This document shows positions 52,997 through 62,028 of a stretch of DNA of 64,000 nt, one piece after another. The DNA is taken from contig JAILOU010000051.1 of the NCBI GenBank assembly GCA_024690665.1, forward strand, positions 1 to 64,000. The letters are read 5' to 3'. Position numbers and translations under genes: made by a program. Position 1 is the first letter of the stretch; every line of letters starts with the position of its first letter. The notes beneath the pieces are model-generated. The model was not told the DNA's origin, searched no databases, and was given only the letters and a program-made list of their open reading frames with translations. The stretch is from Eubacterium sp. (lineage in GTDB: Bacteria; Bacillota; Clostridia; Lachnospirales; Lachnospiraceae).

Positions 52997-53746
52997 ATGC
53001 TGTTACAAGGGAAGAATGTATTGCTAACAGGCTGCAACCGTGGAATCGGACTTGCGATATTGCAGGAGGCGGCAAAAGAAGGCGCCAATGTCTGGGCAGT
53101 TGTTCGGCATGAAAATGAGCAATTTACAAAACAGTGCGAAGAACTTGAAGAAAAATATAATATCCGGATTAAGATTCGCTATTGCGACTTTATGGATGAA
53201 GAGCAGATTAATAGCTGCATGAAGGAGATTAGAAGCGAGAAGCTTCCAATCGATGTGCTGATAAATAATGCGGGGATTACATATAATGCGCTGTATCAGA
53301 TGACCTCAATTGAGAAATTAAAAGAAGTGATGCAGGTCAATTACATTGCGCCGTATATGATTACGCAGTATGTATTAAAATCCATGACCAGAGCGCACAA
53401 GGGAAGCATTGTGAATATTGCATCCTCAACCGGAATTGACGCGGATGCCGGGCGAAGCGCATATGGAGCAAGTAAGGCAGCTGTGATTAGCAGTACGAAG
53501 ATACTCGCAGCAGAAGTAGGAAAAGCCGGGATTCGGGTCAATGCCATCGCACCGGGTATGACAAAAACACAGATGGTGCTTGGGAATACACCGGAGCAGG
53601 CGATTGAACAGACAAAAGAAAAGACGATGTTAAAGCGTCTTGCTGAGCCGGAGGAAATTGCACATATGGCAGTCTTTCTGGCATCGGATCAGGCATCATT
53701 TGTAACAGGACAAGTGATTCGCGTAGATGGAGGACTTGGACAGTAG
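52997..53746 (+). CDS. Short-chain dehydrogenase/reductase, FabG-like
   Basis: 249 residues. Rossmann TGCNRGIGLAI, NNAGITYNAL, catalytic Ser-Tyr-Lys (ASSTGIDADAGRSAYGASKAA), ending with RVDGGLGQ. Homology class is 3-oxoacyl-ACP reductase; placed next to an ACP, reduction of an oxoacyl-ACP to hydroxyacyl-ACP is a sensible guess, but reduction of a keto-sugar is also possible. Ribosome site AGGAGAACGAT. Confidence 0.9.
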   Translation: MLLQGKNVLLTGCNRGIGLAILQEAAKEGANVWAVVRHENEQFTKQCEELEEKYNIRIKIRYCDFMDEEQINSCMKEIRSEKLPIDVLINNAGITYNALYQMTSIEKLKEVMQVNYIAPYMITQYVLKSMTRAHKGSIVNIASSTGIDADAGRSAYGASKAAVISSTKILAAEVGKAGIRVNAIAPGMTKTQMVLGNTPEQAIEQTKEKTMLKRLAEPEEIAHMAVFLASDQASFVTGQVIRVDGGLGQ

Positions 53747-54553
53747 ATGAACGATTTGACACAAGTTGCAAAAAGAATGCGACTGAATATTTTGAAAATG
53801 GCTTATGAGTGCAAAACAAGTGCACATCTTGGAGGAGCCCTTTCCATAGCTGATATCTTAGCGGCGCTTTATGGAAAACAGCTTAAGAACCTGGGCGGTC
53901 AGTTTTCTTATGATGAGCAGGATAAGTTTATCTTAAGCAAGGGGCACGCAGTGCTCGCGTTATATGCGGCGCTAAAGGAAGCCGGCATTATGACGCAGGA
54001 GGACTTGGATTCCTTTCAGGCAGACGGAAGTGCGCTGGTGGCACATCCGGTTATGAATCTTTCGCTTGGGATTGAATCGTCAAATGGAAGCCTTGGACAA
54101 GGCATTTCTATGGCGGTCGGACTTGCACTTGCCGCAAAGAAAAAGAAAAAGCCGTATCATACCTATGTATTGATTGGAAATGGAGAAAGCAATGAAGGCA
54201 TTGTCTGGGAGGCACTGACAAGCGCGGTGCATTTTGGACTCGACAATCTCACGGTTATCCTCGACGATAACAAGATTCAAAGCGACGGACCAAGCAGTGA
54301 GATTATGGCAATCCCAAATTATAGTGAGAGGCTAAAGGCATTTGGCTTTCAAGTCATTGAAATTGACGGTAACAATGTTGAGGAAGTTGTAGTTGCGCTA
54401 GATACGCCGATGCAGGCAAACAAACCAAAATGCATTGTGGCCAATACGATAAAGGGAAAAGGCGTATCGTTTATGGAACAGGATAATACCTGGCACCATA
54501 ACAGGTTGACGCAAAAGCAGTATGAAGCTGCAATCGAAGAGATTCAAGGATAA
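53747..54553 (+). CDS. Transketolase-like N-terminal subunit (TPP-binding half)
   Basis: 268 residues, the split TPP-binding half of a transketolase. Features: the early ECKTSAHLGGALSIADILAA and DKFILSKGHAVLALYAALK, TPP-binding GNGESNEGIVWEAL, and the DDNKIQSDGP motif. Requires the partner encoded at 54558 for the pyrimidine half. Split transketolases accompany sugar and antibiotic clusters in addition to central metabolism. ATG directly at the previous stop. It probably transfers a two-carbon unit, cargo unknown. Confidence 0.92.
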   Translation: MNDLTQVAKRMRLNILKMAYECKTSAHLGGALSIADILAALYGKQLKNLGGQFSYDEQDKFILSKGHAVLALYAALKEAGIMTQEDLDSFQADGSALVAHPVMNLSLGIESSNGSLGQGISMAVGLALAAKKKKKPYHTYVLIGNGESNEGIVWEALTSAVHFGLDNLTVILDDNKIQSDGPSSEIMAIPNYSERLKAFGFQVIEIDGNNVEEVVVALDTPMQANKPKCIVANTIKGKGVSFMEQDNTWHHNRLTQKQYEAAIEEIQG

Positions 54554-54557
54554 GCAT

Positions 54558-55520
54558 ATGGAAATAAAAAAATCAGAAATTAAAGCCTGGGGAAGACTGG
54601 GAACAAGAGCAACCTTTGGACTGGCAATTTTAAAACTCGCTGAAGAAAATCAGGATTTTTACGTAGTCAGCGCTGATCTTGCGAAGTCTTCGGGACTTGA
54701 CAGATTCACAAATAAATATCCGGATATGATGATTAATGCAGGCATTGCGGAGCAAAATATGATCGGTATGGCAGCAGGACTTGCCAAGGATGGGACACCG
54801 GTATTTGCAACTTCATTTGCCCCTTTTATTTCCATGCGTGCAAGTGAGCAGATTCGTATGAATATGGGATATATGGGACTTAATATTAAGGCAGTCGGAT
54901 TGGGAAGCGGTCTTGCGATGACAACGCTTGGGGCTTCTCACTATGGGCTTGAAGATGTCAGCGTAATGCGAACAATTCCGGGAATGACCATTTTGTCACC
55001 GGCAGATACATTAGAAACGGCAAAATGCGTGGAAGCTGCGAAGAATCATAAAGGACCGGTTTATATCAGATTAACCGGGAGTCCGGAAAATAAACCGGTT
55101 TATACAGAAGATTATGAGTATGAAATAGGAAAATCCATTGTTCTAAGGCAGGGAGATGATATCGTCATTGTTGCCGCAGGAACCATGGTTTTCTTTGCGT
55201 TACAGACAGCCGGGCTTTTGGCTGAAAAAGGCATTGAAGCTAAGGTGGTTGATATGCACACCATAAAACCGCTTGATGAGAAGATGCTTGATGATATCGC
55301 TGATGCAAAATTGCTGGTTACCATGGAAGAACATACTACAGTTGGCGGTATGGGAAGCGCGGTAGCAGAGTATTATGCGGGTAAAGAGGTAAGACCAAAA
55401 CACCTGTTATTAGGAATTCCGGATGTATATCCGCATGCCGGAACCTATCGGTATCTGCTTGAGCAGTGTGGGCTTATGCCGGAGCAGATGGCGGAAAAAA
55501 TCATAGAGAATATGGGATGA
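54558..55520 (+). CDS. Transketolase-like C-terminal subunit (pyrimidine-binding half)
   Basis: 320 residues. Pyr domain with TRATFGLAILKLAEENQDF, the conserved Glu in INAGIAEQNMIGMAAGLA, and a transketolase-C domain (EIGKSIVLRQGDDIVIVAAGTM). Pairs with the preceding subunit. ATG 54558 is chosen because AAGGA lies about 9 nt upstream and homologues start at MEIKKSEIK...; the frame open from 54522 overlaps the first subunit. It ends in ATGA with the aminotransferase gene. Confidence 0.92.
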   Translation: MEIKKSEIKAWGRLGTRATFGLAILKLAEENQDFYVVSADLAKSSGLDRFTNKYPDMMINAGIAEQNMIGMAAGLAKDGTPVFATSFAPFISMRASEQIRMNMGYMGLNIKAVGLGSGLAMTTLGASHYGLEDVSVMRTIPGMTILSPADTLETAKCVEAAKNHKGPVYIRLTGSPENKPVYTEDYEYEIGKSIVLRQGDDIVIVAAGTMVFFALQTAGLLAEKGIEAKVVDMHTIKPLDEKMLDDIADAKLLVTMEEHTTVGGMGSAVAEYYAGKEVRPKHLLLGIPDVYPHAGTYRYLLEQCGLMPEQMAEKIIENMG

Positions 55521-56662
55521 ATTACGATATGAGTAAACGAATCTATCTATCACAACCACAGCAGACAGGCGAGGAAATGGAATATGTGAAAAAAGCATTT
55601 TCTACCAATAACCTGACGCTGTTTGGCGAGAATATCACCGAATTTGAACATAGGATGGCACAGTATTATAAGGTGCCAAAAACACTGGCAGTGGCAAGCG
55701 GAACGGCAGCGCTTCATATGGGACTTAGAGCGCTTGGCGTAGGTAAGGGCGACTATGTATTCGCACAGTCCTTTACCTTTATCGCAAGTACGAATCCGAT
55801 CTTGTATCAGGGGGCAACGCCAATCTTTATTGACAGCGATAAGGAGAACTGGAATATGTCGCCGGAGGCGCTAAAAAAAGCGTTTGAATGGGCTAAGAAA
55901 GAACATAAGATGCCAAAAGCGGTTGTAATTGTGGATCTCTATGGTTTTCCGGCTGCGTATGATGAGCTCATACCGATCTGCAAGGAATATAACGTGCCAA
56001 TTCTTGAGGATGCAGCGGAGGCGCTTGGCTCTGTATATGACGGAGTAAAATGCGGACTTTTTGGAGACTGCGCCGGAATTTCATTTAACAGTAATAAGAT
56101 TATTACGACCGGAGGCGGAGGTCTGGCTTTGGCCAAGGAAGAAGCAATGCTCGATAAGATGCGATACTGGTCACAGCAGGCAAGAGAACCGCTTCCGTAT
56201 TATGAACATTATGAATCGGGTTATCAATACCGGATGTCCAATATACTCGCCGGAATCGGCTGCGCGCAGGTGCCTCAGATTGATGCTTATGCTAGGCGCA
56301 GAAAAGAAATCTTTGAATATTACAAGGCGAAGCTGTCAGATCTTCCAATTTCTTTTATGCCATCAAGTGAAAAGGCACAGCCGAATTATTGGCTTAGCGT
56401 GGTGCAATTAGAAGATAAGGAAGATGTGCTGCCTTTGATTGCGTATCTCGAAGAAGATCTGATTGAGACGAGAATGGCATGGAAACCGATGCATCTGCAG
56501 CCAATCTTTCGGGACGCTGTATATATTACGGCGCAGGATGGTAAGGATATATCTAAGGAATTATTTTTACACGGCCTTTGTCTTCCGTCGGCATCTGTTA
56601 TGACAAGGGAAGAACAAGACCGCGTGATTAAAAGGATTAGGGAATATTATGAAAACAAATAA
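55517..56662 (+). CDS. DegT/DnrJ/EryC1 family sugar aminotransferase
   Basis: 381 residues. PLP-dependent enzyme that converts keto-sugar nucleotides to amino sugars. Motifs: VASGTAALHMGLRALGVGKGD, FAQSFTFIASTNPILYQGA, DAAEALGS, and the PLP lysine in SFNSNKIITTGGGG (Lys in NK). Similar to PglE-like enzymes that make 4-amino-4-deoxy sugars. ATG 55517 overlaps the previous stop (ATGA); ATG 55529 is an alternative. It overlaps the next gene by 14 nt, so translation is coupled. Confidence 0.93.
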   Translation: MNYDMSKRIYLSQPQQTGEEMEYVKKAFSTNNLTLFGENITEFEHRMAQYYKVPKTLAVASGTAALHMGLRALGVGKGDYVFAQSFTFIASTNPILYQGATPIFIDSDKENWNMSPEALKKAFEWAKKEHKMPKAVVIVDLYGFPAAYDELIPICKEYNVPILEDAAEALGSVYDGVKCGLFGDCAGISFNSNKIITTGGGGLALAKEEAMLDKMRYWSQQAREPLPYYEHYESGYQYRMSNILAGIGCAQVPQIDAYARRRKEIFEYYKAKLSDLPISFMPSSEKAQPNYWLSVVQLEDKEDVLPLIAYLEEDLIETRMAWKPMHLQPIFRDAVYITAQDGKDISKELFLHGLCLPSASVMTREEQDRVIKRIREYYENK

Positions 56663-57686
56663 GCCGCTTGTCAGTATCTGTATTCCAAATTACAACTACG
56701 AATCCACGATAGCGGCAAGTATTGAGTCTGCATTGAATCAGACCTATGAAAATGTCGAAATTATAGTACTTGATAATTGTTCTACAGATCGTTCTTTTGA
56801 AATTGCAAAAAAATACCGGAAAAAGGGAGTGCGGGTAGTAAGGAACAGAAAAAATCTTGGGGCACCGTCTCATAATAAATTGATACTTATGGCGCGTGGA
56901 ACCTATATTCAGATTCTCCATTCAGATGATATCTTAGAACCGACTTATATCGAAGAATGCGTCAAAGTGATGGAAGAACATGAGAATGTTGCCGTGGTCT
57001 GTACGGAGAGGCAGGAGATTGACGCGCAGGGAAATGAGATTAAGATGCCGCCACCATTTTACAACTGTAGCTGTATCATTCCAAAGGAAAGGCAGCAGGC
57101 TGTAATGATTATGGCTTCGTACTTTGTACCCTCGCAGACATTTATCCGCATGAGCACATTGGAACAAACCGGGTTATATGAGATTGACGTTACTTACTTT
57201 ATGGACTGGTGGCTCCTGTATAAATGTTGCAGAGTCGGAGATCTGGCGGTGATTAATAAGCCGCTTATGAGATACCGTATCTGGTCGTCAAGCGATTCGT
57301 CTTATATGACGCTTCATATGATTATGCCGATGGCCGGATTCTTGAACCGGATGTGCATATTAAAACAGGGAATAGAAGATCAGAATACTTTTTTAACGGA
57401 ACGAAAAGATTTATTTTTGAATAAGCATGCAGACCTGACCGTGAAATGGGGAATTACCGTAATTCGTGGGGGACATCTGGATGTTGGAAGAAAATACCTG
57501 TATCTGGCACAGGCATTTGATGAAGAGATTGTTAACAGCCCTTTATATCAGGCTGTGGACGAGTTCTTAAATCAAGAGCATCCTGTCGGAGAGAAAATAG
57601 ATGATTTCTTAAAAGAGAGAGATCTTGTAGGAGTTAGAAACCGTTCCTATGATCCACCGGAAGGGTCAATCGTATTAAACATATAG
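56649..57686 (+). CDS. Family 2 glycosyltransferase
   Basis: 345 residues. GT-A fold start PLVSICIPNYNYESTIAASIESALNQTY, DNCSTDRSFEIAKKY, and the metal-binding motif HSDDILEPTYIE (DDD/DxD position). No membrane anchor is evident. It overlaps the aminotransferase gene. The sugar donor is probably the product of the genes before it; acceptor unknown. Near its end the C-terminus holds a charged helical segment. Confidence 0.9.
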   Translation: MKTNKPLVSICIPNYNYESTIAASIESALNQTYENVEIIVLDNCSTDRSFEIAKKYRKKGVRVVRNRKNLGAPSHNKLILMARGTYIQILHSDDILEPTYIEECVKVMEEHENVAVVCTERQEIDAQGNEIKMPPPFYNCSCIIPKERQQAVMIMASYFVPSQTFIRMSTLEQTGLYEIDVTYFMDWWLLYKCCRVGDLAVINKPLMRYRIWSSSDSSYMTLHMIMPMAGFLNRMCILKQGIEDQNTFLTERKDLFLNKHADLTVKWGITVIRGGHLDVGRKYLYLAQAFDEEIVNSPLYQAVDEFLNQEHPVGEKIDDFLKERDLVGVRNRSYDPPEGSIVLNI

Positions 57687-57699
57687 GAGAGATAAGATT

Positions 57700-59712
57700 A
57701 TGTTTACAAGAGAGACGTATGCAGCAGAGTACGTAGAAGAATATGTCAGAGCACATAAAGAACTATTTACAAAGCATGAAAAACTATATATTTATACTGT
57801 TTGTGAGCAGGCAGTGAATCTGTATGAAATCTTGCAGACAATGCAGGTGAGGGTAACAGCATTTATCGATCAGGGGAAAAACTTTCTTGGGAAACAAATC
57901 TATGGCACACCGGTTGTAACAACAGATGAGGTTAAGGGAGATTATTACATCATCATTTCCTCTGCAACGCAGGCGCTTCATGATCAAAGAGTGCTTGAGA
58001 CAAAAGGAATTGATAAGGACAGGACGTATACGCTGTTTGAAAAAGTGACGCGCTATTACAGTCTTAAGAATTTAGAAATTGATAAAAAACGCTATGAGGG
58101 CATTACAAAAGAGCAAAACGATGCCTTGTCGAAACAGGAATTGGAGCATAAAGAGATTGAGACACATGCAATTCCGACACAGATGATTATGGACCTGACA
58201 CCAAGATGTAATCTGAACTGTCGCCACTGTGAGGCACATCACAACAAAGAAATCTCTAAGATTCGTAATCTCGAAGAAGATTATACGCCGGTAGAGCGCT
58301 ACCAGTACCTTCTGGATTATGCTGATTTTATCTATCTGAATATCAGCGGGGAACCTCTGATGAGCCCGCGTTTTTGGGATGTGCTGGATTATGTGGATGC
58401 TTCTGCTAACAAGCCGGAACTGTTTACCGTTACGAATGGAATCTTATTGGATGAAAAGGCAGCCGATCGTATTGTTCGTTCAAAGTTCGAGAAAATCTAT
58501 ATCTCGATGGATGGAACGAGTGATTTGACTTATAAGAGACTTCGCGGCGGAGATTTTAGCATCTGGAAGAAGAATGTGAAGTATCTTGCGGACAAGAGAA
58601 CAGCTGAAGGAAAGAAACTAGAGATTCATCTTCATCATACGGTGAGCCGGGAATCGCTGGAAGAGACGATGCTTGCAGTAGAGCTTGCTGAAGAACTTGG
58701 CGTGGATAGAATTGTGGTTCGCCCGCTCTACGAAGAGATCGCCGGGATGGAAACCTGGCGCGTCCCGATGGATGAAGACAGGGAGTATTTCTATCCGCAG
58801 CAGATGACGACTTATTATCCGCATCTGACCAAACGAATTATGGATGAGGTGCGTGAGTTTGGCAAGACAAGTCGCGTAGCCGTAGAGGTATCGGACCGGT
58901 TTGATGCGAATCTGGATATGAGCGTTGCAGATATCCCTTATCCGATATCGGTAGAGGAATTTAATGAGTACCGAAGTAAATGGCCAAAGCCTAAAAATGT
59001 CATTCAGGAGGTACCGCAGCGTGCGAAGGATTATGCGTTGTGTAAGTACCCTTGGAATCTTATGATGTTTTTTGTGAATGGTACCATCATGCACTGCAAT
59101 CGTATGGTGCAGATGGAAGGAAATATCAATTTCTCTCCGCTATATGAACTAAATAATACACCGGTGGCACAAAATATCCGAAGAGGTTTAAGAGACGATC
59201 ATCTCGATTGGAGCTGTTATCACTGCTCCGGTTGTGTGCGTTCGGATTATGAAAAGCATTTGCCAAGAACGCCGTATTATCTAAAACGCGGAGAGGCAAT
59301 TGTATTTGACTTAGATGATACAAGAGTGCTGCGAGAACTTGAATACAGCGGAATCAGCCGTATTCAAAGAGACGGAGCCTGGAACAATCTTCGAACTTCT
59401 AAGATATCGTTTTATCTTAGCGACAAAGAGGATTATGAAATGATGCTCGAAGCAGAAGCATTTGTTATACCGGGAATTATTGGCGAGCAAAATGTACAGG
59501 TGAAAGTAAATGGACATGAAGCTAGTATGCTTCACTATGATTCAGACAAGGTGACGCAGCATTCATTTACCATTAAAAAAGAGTGGCTCGGTCAAGATGA
59601 TCTGGTAACGACTGAACTAGAGTATCCGGATGCGGTGTCTCCTTTAAAACTTGGTTTTGGAAGAGATGACAGAGAACGCGCGATATTTATAAAAAAGATG
59701 GAGATTAGATAA
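57700..59712 (+). CDS. Large multi-domain SPASM radical SAM enzyme
   Basis: 670 residues. Residues 1-120 form a Rossmann-like unit (LYIYTVCEQAVNLYEIL ... VTAFIDQG) also seen in front of nucleotide-sugar or methyltransferase proteins. The radical SAM cluster motif CNLNCRHCE gives Cys170, Cys174 and Cys177; conserved ISGEPLM and ISMDGTSD follow. A SPASM-like cysteine set lies at CKYPWNL, HCNRM and CYHCSGC (about 445-510). The last 130 residues (VFDLDDTRVLRELEYSG onward) form a beta-rich domain like those in carbohydrate-active membrane proteins. Its reaction is unknown; possibly dehydrogenation or epimerisation of a sugar or glycan-bound peptide. Gap of 13 nt after the GT gene. Confidence 0.88.
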   Translation: MFTRETYAAEYVEEYVRAHKELFTKHEKLYIYTVCEQAVNLYEILQTMQVRVTAFIDQGKNFLGKQIYGTPVVTTDEVKGDYYIIISSATQALHDQRVLETKGIDKDRTYTLFEKVTRYYSLKNLEIDKKRYEGITKEQNDALSKQELEHKEIETHAIPTQMIMDLTPRCNLNCRHCEAHHNKEISKIRNLEEDYTPVERYQYLLDYADFIYLNISGEPLMSPRFWDVLDYVDASANKPELFTVTNGILLDEKAADRIVRSKFEKIYISMDGTSDLTYKRLRGGDFSIWKKNVKYLADKRTAEGKKLEIHLHHTVSRESLEETMLAVELAEELGVDRIVVRPLYEEIAGMETWRVPMDEDREYFYPQQMTTYYPHLTKRIMDEVREFGKTSRVAVEVSDRFDANLDMSVADIPYPISVEEFNEYRSKWPKPKNVIQEVPQRAKDYALCKYPWNLMMFFVNGTIMHCNRMVQMEGNINFSPLYELNNTPVAQNIRRGLRDDHLDWSCYHCSGCVRSDYEKHLPRTPYYLKRGEAIVFDLDDTRVLRELEYSGISRIQRDGAWNNLRTSKISFYLSDKEDYEMMLEAEAFVIPGIIGEQNVQVKVNGHEASMLHYDSDKVTQHSFTIKKEWLGQDDLVTTELEYPDAVSPLKLGFGRDDRERAIFIKKMEIR

Positions 59713-61968
59713 GTGAAAGAACATAGCTTGTATAAGAAAGCAAAAGAATTATATAAAGCAAAAAAGTATGATAAGGCGCTTTTGATGGTTAATCAGCTAA
59801 TTGAGGAGACATCACCGGAACTTGCCTATCAGGTTTTAAAGGGACAGTGCGAGTTGGAACTTGGAACGATGAAAACAAGTCCGATTCTATGGTCGTCCAT
59901 GGATTATAAGAATCCGACACAGACGGACTTTGAAGCGTTGGAACTTACAAGACAATATCTGCTTTCTTGTGGGGTGACAGATCAGGCAAAACGTTTCGCC
60001 AATATTGCACGATATGCCCGAGGAGAAAACGAAGATGATGAGGAGGAATTAACTTGGATTGCGGAGTTTGATCCGGACAAAATCGAGCATTATGGAGAAA
60101 TATCAAAAAAATACTTTTGGCAAAACGATGTTGTGCTTGCCACAGGATATGAATTGATTGGGTTGATTCGGCAAGGACGTAAGCCTAATAGCAATGCAAT
60201 ACTGCGTAATACGGACAATATGTATCAGTTTATGACAATGTATGATACTTTTGCTGTTGTGCTGGATGAGAAGGAGCACTATGACCGATACATGGCATTT
60301 GCCATGACACTGGCTGTATTTGGGAAAAGGGTAATTTTTGTGACACTTCCGGTGGAAGTGGAGATAACTGAGCGTCCAAAAGACTTAGAGAATTATATAC
60401 AGTTAAGTCTTGAGAATATGGAAATTATAGACGGGGTAGAAGTCTATGTACCACTTCATCTGATATTAGAAGGCGAATTTTATGAATCTACAACACTGGC
60501 ATTGGTGGACTATTTATCAAAGCAAACGTCCAAGACATCACTACCATTATTTGCTGATCTAAAAGCATTATCAAGAATGCGCTCAAACTATGTTTCAAGA
60601 AAAATTCTTCACTATGTGTGCAGAAATACGGCAATTAAGAATGCACAAAGTGATACCTGTTTTGCTTACGTCAATGGATATGGAATCTATGAATCTATCT
60701 TGTTTGGAACGGATTTTGATAAAGCGTTGTATCGGGAGGCAAAGCATGCACTCAGCATTGTGCTACCTGTCAGAAATAATGCCGAGACCATTGGCGCTAC
60801 GCTAAAAACATGCTTAGAACAAGATTATACGGATTACGAAATTCTGATTTCCGACAATTCGGATAATGACCGCTATGAAATCTATGACTTAGTAAAGCAG
60901 ATGGATTCTGAGAAGATTCGTTATATTAGAACACCAAGAGTGCTTCCAATCACGAAGAGTTTTGAGTATGCCTATCTAAATGCACTTGGAGATTTTATTA
61001 TGCCGATTGGTGCGGATGATGGGGTTAATATCAATGCACTCAGCCGGTTTATGCAGATCAAAGCGCTGATAGAAAGAGAAACAAAAAAGAAAACGAATAT
61101 CTTATCCTGGGACCGGATTCACTATTGCTGGCCGAATATGACTTCTTCCGGTCAACAAGATCAGCTGATTATTCCAAAGCCATATCGTCTTGATGGAAAA
61201 TGGTATGAAGAAAAGACGCAAAGAGATATGCTGGATTTGATTCTTTGTTATCCAAAGACCATCTATTCTCTTCCGGTTAGTTATATTAATTCCGGTATGA
61301 GCCGGCGGTATATGCAGGAAATTTATGAAAAGACAGATGCACTTATTGATGGACATTCTCAGGATTTATATACCGGTGTGTTAAATGTAGCATTAAATGA
61401 ATCTTACTATCATATCAATCTGCCGATTACGATTGCGGCATTAAGCGGACATAGTTCCGGAGCAGCATCTATTGCAGGAGCCGTGAAACGGGAAATTGCT
61501 TTGGCACAGGGAAGAGAAGAACAACTGACGAATATTTCATTTCCGACGCAGCGAGATATTGAAGATATTTTGTATCCATCCGATGGTGATGTTGCCAATA
61601 TGGTATGTCAGGTGCTAAGACTGATTGACATGGAAGTGTTGCCGGTATCCACGCTAAAGAGAATTCCATGGGAGATTATAGGAAAGGCCATTCTAGGGCA
61701 GGTGCAATATAAGGATGTAAATAAAACCAAGGTGCTCCATCAGCTGATTGACAGTATTAGGGTATTTTCATCTGAGGCAGCCGATATACTTCAAAAGGAA
61801 GTCACAACGAATACGAGAAGTGTTGCACATTATGAGGTCGTAGACGGCAAATTCTATTATCAGGGCTTTCAAAAGAATGGTGGAATTGCGATGGATGCGT
61901 CCGAGTTTGCGGTAAAGGATGTCTATGATGCGGCAAAACTGGTGCAGCGTCTTACGCATCTGTTTTAG
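59713..61968 (+). CDS. Glycosyltransferase family 2 with long N-terminal helical extension
   Basis: 751 residues. The N-terminus (KKAKELYKAKKYDKALLMVNQLIEETSPELAYQV) looks like a TPR-type helical repeat; residues about 130-340 form a further uncharacterised domain; the GT2 core starts near residue 345 with HALSIVLPVRNNAETIGATLKTC, followed by ISDNSDND and the metal-binding GADDGVNINAL. C-terminal 250 residues of unknown fold. GTG start directly after the radical SAM stop. Large GT2 fusions of this sort occur in flagellin glycosylation and capsule islands of Lachnospiraceae. Confidence 0.82.
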   Translation: MKEHSLYKKAKELYKAKKYDKALLMVNQLIEETSPELAYQVLKGQCELELGTMKTSPILWSSMDYKNPTQTDFEALELTRQYLLSCGVTDQAKRFANIARYARGENEDDEEELTWIAEFDPDKIEHYGEISKKYFWQNDVVLATGYELIGLIRQGRKPNSNAILRNTDNMYQFMTMYDTFAVVLDEKEHYDRYMAFAMTLAVFGKRVIFVTLPVEVEITERPKDLENYIQLSLENMEIIDGVEVYVPLHLILEGEFYESTTLALVDYLSKQTSKTSLPLFADLKALSRMRSNYVSRKILHYVCRNTAIKNAQSDTCFAYVNGYGIYESILFGTDFDKALYREAKHALSIVLPVRNNAETIGATLKTCLEQDYTDYEILISDNSDNDRYEIYDLVKQMDSEKIRYIRTPRVLPITKSFEYAYLNALGDFIMPIGADDGVNINALSRFMQIKALIERETKKKTNILSWDRIHYCWPNMTSSGQQDQLIIPKPYRLDGKWYEEKTQRDMLDLILCYPKTIYSLPVSYINSGMSRRYMQEIYEKTDALIDGHSQDLYTGVLNVALNESYYHINLPITIAALSGHSSGAASIAGAVKREIALAQGREEQLTNISFPTQRDIEDILYPSDGDVANMVCQVLRLIDMEVLPVSTLKRIPWEIIGKAILGQVQYKDVNKTKVLHQLIDSIRVFSSEAADILQKEVTTNTRSVAHYEVVDGKFYYQGFQKNGGIAMDASEFAVKDVYDAAKLVQRLTHLF

Positions 61969-61978
61969 GATAGGAATT

Positions 61979-62023
61979 ATGATGAATTTCTGGGCGGAAG
62001 AGATACTTATATTTGAATGGTAA
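61979..62023 (+). other. Short frame of 14 codons between glycosyltransferase genes
   Basis: ATGATGAATTTC to TAA, coding MMNFWAEEILIFEW, with AGGAATT ahead. It overlaps the start of the next gene. It may be a broken end of a lost gene or a translational coupling device; nothing more can be said. Confidence 0.25.
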
Positions 62024-62028
62024 TTTAT

